Notes under the pieces: generated by a model
The model's input: only the letters and a program-made list of their open reading frames with translations
Told to the model about the DNA's origin: nothing
The model's database searches: none
Program-made: the position numbers and the translations under genes
In this document: positions 5,090 to 7,607 of the stretch, one piece after another
Layout: every line of letters begins with the position of its first letter
Numbering within the stretch: the stretch's first letter is position 1
Origin: an uncultured Holophagaceae bacterium
GTDB lineage: Bacteria > Acidobacteriota > Holophagae > Holophagales > Holophagaceae
NCBI GenBank assembly: GCA_903919165.1
Contig: CAIXHJ010000007.1
Location: 1 to 7,607, forward strand
Length of the DNA stretch: 7,607 nt
Direction: 5' to 3'

Positions 5090-7607
5090 ATGCTGCGCAT
5101 CAACCAACTCGCCAAAGAACTCGGAGTCGCCAATCAGGAGGTCCTCGAGGCCTGCGAGAAGCGTCTGGGCCTTCAAGGGAAGAGCCACAGCTCCAACCTC
5201 ACCGATGATCAGGCGGACCAGCTACGCCGAACTTTCCAGGGCAAGATCAAGGGGGCACATGAGGCTCCTCCCCTTGCCCTGCACAAGCCTTCCACTGCTG
5301 TGCGGGTAGTCAAGGGTTCCACCCCCGCTGCCTCCCCTGGGGAATCCAAGGCTGAAGTCAAAGCCGGGCCCCGGCCAGAGGCCCCCAAGCCCACGCCTGC
5401 CGTGCTGGTCAAGAAGGCTGAGCCGAAGCTTGAACCCGAAGCTCCGGCAGAGCCGGTTCAGGAGAAAAAGGTCACCGCACTCGAGGCTCCTCAGACCCCC
5501 TCCGAGCCTGCGGCACCAAAGCCCCCCGTGATCGAACATCCGACCGCCGTTGCGCCTGTGAAGGCCTTGACCCCTGCACCTCCCGAGCCCCCCCAGGAGG
5601 CCTTCTCCAGGCTCAAGGTCGCCACGGCTTCGCCTGCGCCCGCCTCCCGTGAAGACAAGCCCGCCCGTTACATCCAACTGCCTCCGGCCCGTCCCTCGAG
5701 TCCAGCGCCCCAGCGCCCGGCCGAGACCTCTGGCCCCGGCCCCGGCCCGAACCCGACGGCGGCCTCCGGCCCCCGTCCCGAGGCCGGCGCACGGCCCATC
5801 GTCCAGCGTCCCGGCCAGTCACCAAGCCACGTCCAGCGTTCCGGCATGCCGCAGAAGGAGAAGGCTGTTCTCCAGATGGCGACAAACACCGGTCGCGGCG
5901 AGGTGCGACACGAACCCTCCGCGTCCACGTCGCCCAATCGGCGACCCTACATTCCGCCCGCCATCACGGAGATGCGAACCGACCAGGGCTTCAGCCGCAT
6001 CAAGACATCGGATGCTCCCGTCCCGGCCCCGCGGTCCCATGAACCTGCCCGCTACATACAGCTACCCCAGGCTCGTCCTCCGGGCGGTGCGCGGCCCAGC
6101 GGTCCTGGTGGACGCCCCGGCGGGCCTGGCGGACTAAGCGGACGCCCCGGTGGTCCCGGCACACGTCCAGGCGGTCCCGGCGGACGTCCCGGCGGGCCCG
6201 GTCGTCCTGGCATGGGGTCCCGTCCAGGCGGTCCCGGTCGCGGTCCATCCATTCCCGCCACGGGCCCCATCGATCCAAATAGCCAGAAGGGCCCTGGCCG
6301 CGGCCTCCATCAAGGAGGCAAGAAGAAGAAGGGCGGTTATGTCCGGAGCAAAGAAGAAGAACTTGACCTGAAGCTCCGCCAGCCCAGGTCTCGTGCCCAG
6401 CAGGTGGCCACTGAATACATCGAGGACGAGATTGGCATCGTCATGCTTTCTGAAGGCGTGACCGTCAAGGAGCTCGCTGAAAAGTGCAGCCGACCCGCCA
6501 AGGATGTGGTCGCAAAGCTGCTCCACCGAGGCATCTTCGCCACCATCAACCAGCCCCTCGACACTGAAATGGCCAAGGACATCGCCCGCGAGTTCGGCTT
6601 CCTGGCTGACATCGTCACCTTCGAGGAAGACGTCCAGATCATGGCGGACGAGTCCGGCGAGGTGCAAGGTGAGAAGCTGCCCCGTCCCCCTGTCGTCACC
6701 ATCATGGGCCACGTCGACCACGGCAAGACCTCGCTGCTCGATGCCATCCGCAAGACCAAGGTGGCGGCTGGGGAAGCCGGTGGCATCACTCAGCACGTGG
6801 GTGCCTATCACGTGGACGTGAAGGATCCCAACACCGGCGAGATGCGGCAGGTGGTCTTCCTCGACACTCCGGGCCATGAGGCCTTCACCAAGATGCGCGC
6901 CCGCGGCGCCAAGGTCACGGACATCGCAATCCTGGTGGTGGCTGCCGACGATGGCGTCATGCCCCAGACCGTGGAATCCATCAACCACGCCAAGGCTGCG
7001 GATGTGCCACTGTTGGTCGCGATCAACAAGATCGACAAGCCCGGCGCGAATCCGGACAAGGTCCAGCAGGGCCTGCTTCAACACAGCGTCCAGACCGAAG
7101 CCTACGGTGGCGATGTGCCCGCCGTCCTCGTGAGCGCCAAGACCCAGCAGGGCCTCAATGAGCTGCTGGAGACCATCCTCCTGGTGGCGGACATGAAGGA
7201 ACTGAAGGCCGTCTATGACTGCCCAGCGGCCGGGTCCATCATTGAGGGCCGGCTCGACCGCGGTCGAGGCCCCGTGGCCACGGTGCTCGTGCAGCGCGGT
7301 ACGCTGAAGGCCGGCGACATCTTCGTGGCCGGCGCCACCATGGGGCGGGTCCGGGCCATGTTCGACGACCTGGGCCGAAAGGTTACCGAAGCGGGCCCAT
7401 CCAGCGCCGTGCAGATCCTCGGTTTCGAAGATGTCCCCAGCGCCGGCGACAACTTCCAGGTGGTCGAGGACGAGGGAAAGGCCCGCACCATCACGACGTT
7501 CCGCCAGGAGAAGGCCAGGCAGACGGCCCACCTCAAACAGCGCGTCACCCTGGAGAATCTGTTCAGCACCATCAAGGACGGACAGATCAAGGAACTGCCC
7601 CTCATCA
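5090..7607 (+). CDS. infB: Translation initiation factor IF-2 (3' end outside window)
   Basis: IF2 is the GTPase that places fMet-tRNA on the 30S subunit and joins the 50S. The frame is open from the ATG to the window edge (839 codons). Residues 1-45 form the N-terminal IF2_N module (starting MLRINQLAKELGV, with GKSHSSNLTDDQAD). A disordered Pro/Ala/Gly/Arg-rich linker spans about 55-410. A second IF2_N module follows at about 434-515 (VTVKELAEK, 457-465). The G domain carries G1 GHVDHGKT (540-547), G2 GGITQHVGA, G3 DTPGH (592-596), G4 NKID (646-649) and G5 SAK (682-684). Domain II (EGRLDRGRGPVATVLVQRG) is complete; the rest of domain III and the fMet-tRNA-binding domain IV are cut off. An in-frame TAG at 5078-5080 forces the start to lie at or after 5081, and 5090 is the only good choice. 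Its GAGG (5074-5077) is 12 bases away, longer than usual. Third gene of the operon. Confidence 0.97.
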   Translation, partial: MLRINQLAKELGVANQEVLEACEKRLGLQGKSHSSNLTDDQADQLRRTFQGKIKGAHEAPPLALHKPSTAVRVVKGSTPAASPGESKAEVKAGPRPEAPKPTPAVLVKKAEPKLEPEAPAEPVQEKKVTALEAPQTPSEPAAPKPPVIEHPTAVAPVKALTPAPPEPPQEAFSRLKVATASPAPASREDKPARYIQLPPARPSSPAPQRPAETSGPGPGPNPTAASGPRPEAGARPIVQRPGQSPSHVQRSGMPQKEKAVLQMATNTGRGEVRHEPSASTSPNRRPYIPPAITEMRTDQGFSRIKTSDAPVPAPRSHEPARYIQLPQARPPGGARPSGPGGRPGGPGGLSGRPGGPGTRPGGPGGRPGGPGRPGMGSRPGGPGRGPSIPATGPIDPNSQKGPGRGLHQGGKKKKGGYVRSKEEELDLKLRQPRSRAQQVATEYIEDEIGIVMLSEGVTVKELAEKCSRPAKDVVAKLLHRGIFATINQPLDTEMAKDIAREFGFLADIVTFEEDVQIMADESGEVQGEKLPRPPVVTIMGHVDHGKTSLLDAIRKTKVAAGEAGGITQHVGAYHVDVKDPNTGEMRQVVFLDTPGHEAFTKMRARGAKVTDIAILVVAADDGVMPQTVESINHAKAADVPLLVAINKIDKPGANPDKVQQGLLQHSVQTEAYGGDVPAVLVSAKTQQGLNELLETILLVADMKELKAVYDCPAAGSIIEGRLDRGRGPVATVLVQRGTLKAGDIFVAGATMGRVRAMFDDLGRKVTEAGPSSAVQILGFEDVPSAGDNFQVVEDEGKARTITTFRQEKARQTAHLKQRVTLENLFSTIKDGQIKELPLI
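5660..5695 (+). repeat. infB: First copy of the PARYIQLP-x-ARP motif in the IF2 linker
   Basis: Encodes PARYIQLPPARP, IF2 residues 191-202, inside otherwise low-complexity linker. It matches the copy at 6044-6079 at 11 of 12 residues, but most shared residues use different codons. Confidence 0.7.
6044..6079 (+). repeat. infB: Second copy of the PARYIQLP-x-ARP motif in the IF2 linker
   Basis: Encodes PARYIQLPQARP, IF2 residues 319-330, just before the Gly-rich block. Of the 11 residues shared with the first copy, eight use a different codon, so the peptide and not the DNA is conserved. Confidence 0.7.
6083..6244 (+). repeat. infB: Gly/Pro/Arg-rich repeat block in the IF2 linker with five RPGGPG units
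   Basis: IF2 residues 332-385 are almost only Gly, Pro, Arg and Ser. RPGGPG occurs five times (6113, 6143, 6164, 6185, 6221), and no two copies share all codons. It resembles RGG-type low-complexity RNA-binding sequence. A Lys cluster (KKKK, residues 411-414) follows before the second IF2_N module. Such linkers are common in IF2 of GC-rich bacteria. Confidence 0.7.

Noticed and set aside
6134..7531. Long minus-strand open frame opposite infB (465 codons)
   Set aside because: It lies entirely antisense to unmistakable IF2 sequence, its protein resembles nothing, and such frames arise readily opposite GC-rich codons. The same holds for the 394-codon minus frame opposite nusA (4004-5188).

Overview
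The window is a GC-rich bacterial chromosome segment made almost entirely of housekeeping genes. I see no transposon, CRISPR array, phage gene or defence system. Gene content and style suggest an Acidobacteriota-like organism: a long Pro/Gly/Arg-rich IF2 linker, a FolD with an extra segment before its last conserved block, and low-complexity Arg/Pro tails. A Holophagae relative such as Geothrix or Holophaga is my guess. That placement is inferred from protein features and was not tested; Myxococcota or a deltaproteobacterium-like lineage would also fit.

Layout: (i) 1-315 is the 3' end of a gene encoding a strongly basic Arg/Pro-rich tail built from 22-residue tandem repeats. (ii) 343-801 is an unrecognised protein with a possible short signal peptide. 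(iii) 833-1141 (minus) is pterin-4a-carbinolamine dehydratase, divergent from a FabG-like short-chain dehydrogenase at 1188-1946. (iv) 1962-2875 (minus) is folD, convergent with the dehydrogenase and carrying a clear one-base frameshift near its 5' end. (v) 2876-3138 is a non-coding gap with an inverted repeat, a short AT-rich patch, a strongly structured stretch and an excellent intrinsic terminator that ends only 21 bases before rimP. (vi) 3139-7607 is the rimP-nusA-infB operon; infB runs off the right edge.

The right half is the conserved translation/transcription operon: RimP (30S maturation), NusA (elongation, pausing, termination) and IF2 (initiator tRNA delivery and subunit joining). 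In E. coli this operon is preceded by the metY tRNA gene and terminators, and NusA feeds back on its own operon. Here a different structured RNA candidate plus terminator sits in the equivalent place. The left half has a loose pterin/folate theme (PCD, an SDR, FolD), but shared function is only suggested by adjacency.

The points most worth following are the structured leader or small RNA with its terminator before rimP, the folD frameshift, a short motif (PARYIQLP-x-ARP) occurring twice in the IF2 linker with different codons, and the exact 22-residue repeat in the partial gene at the left edge.
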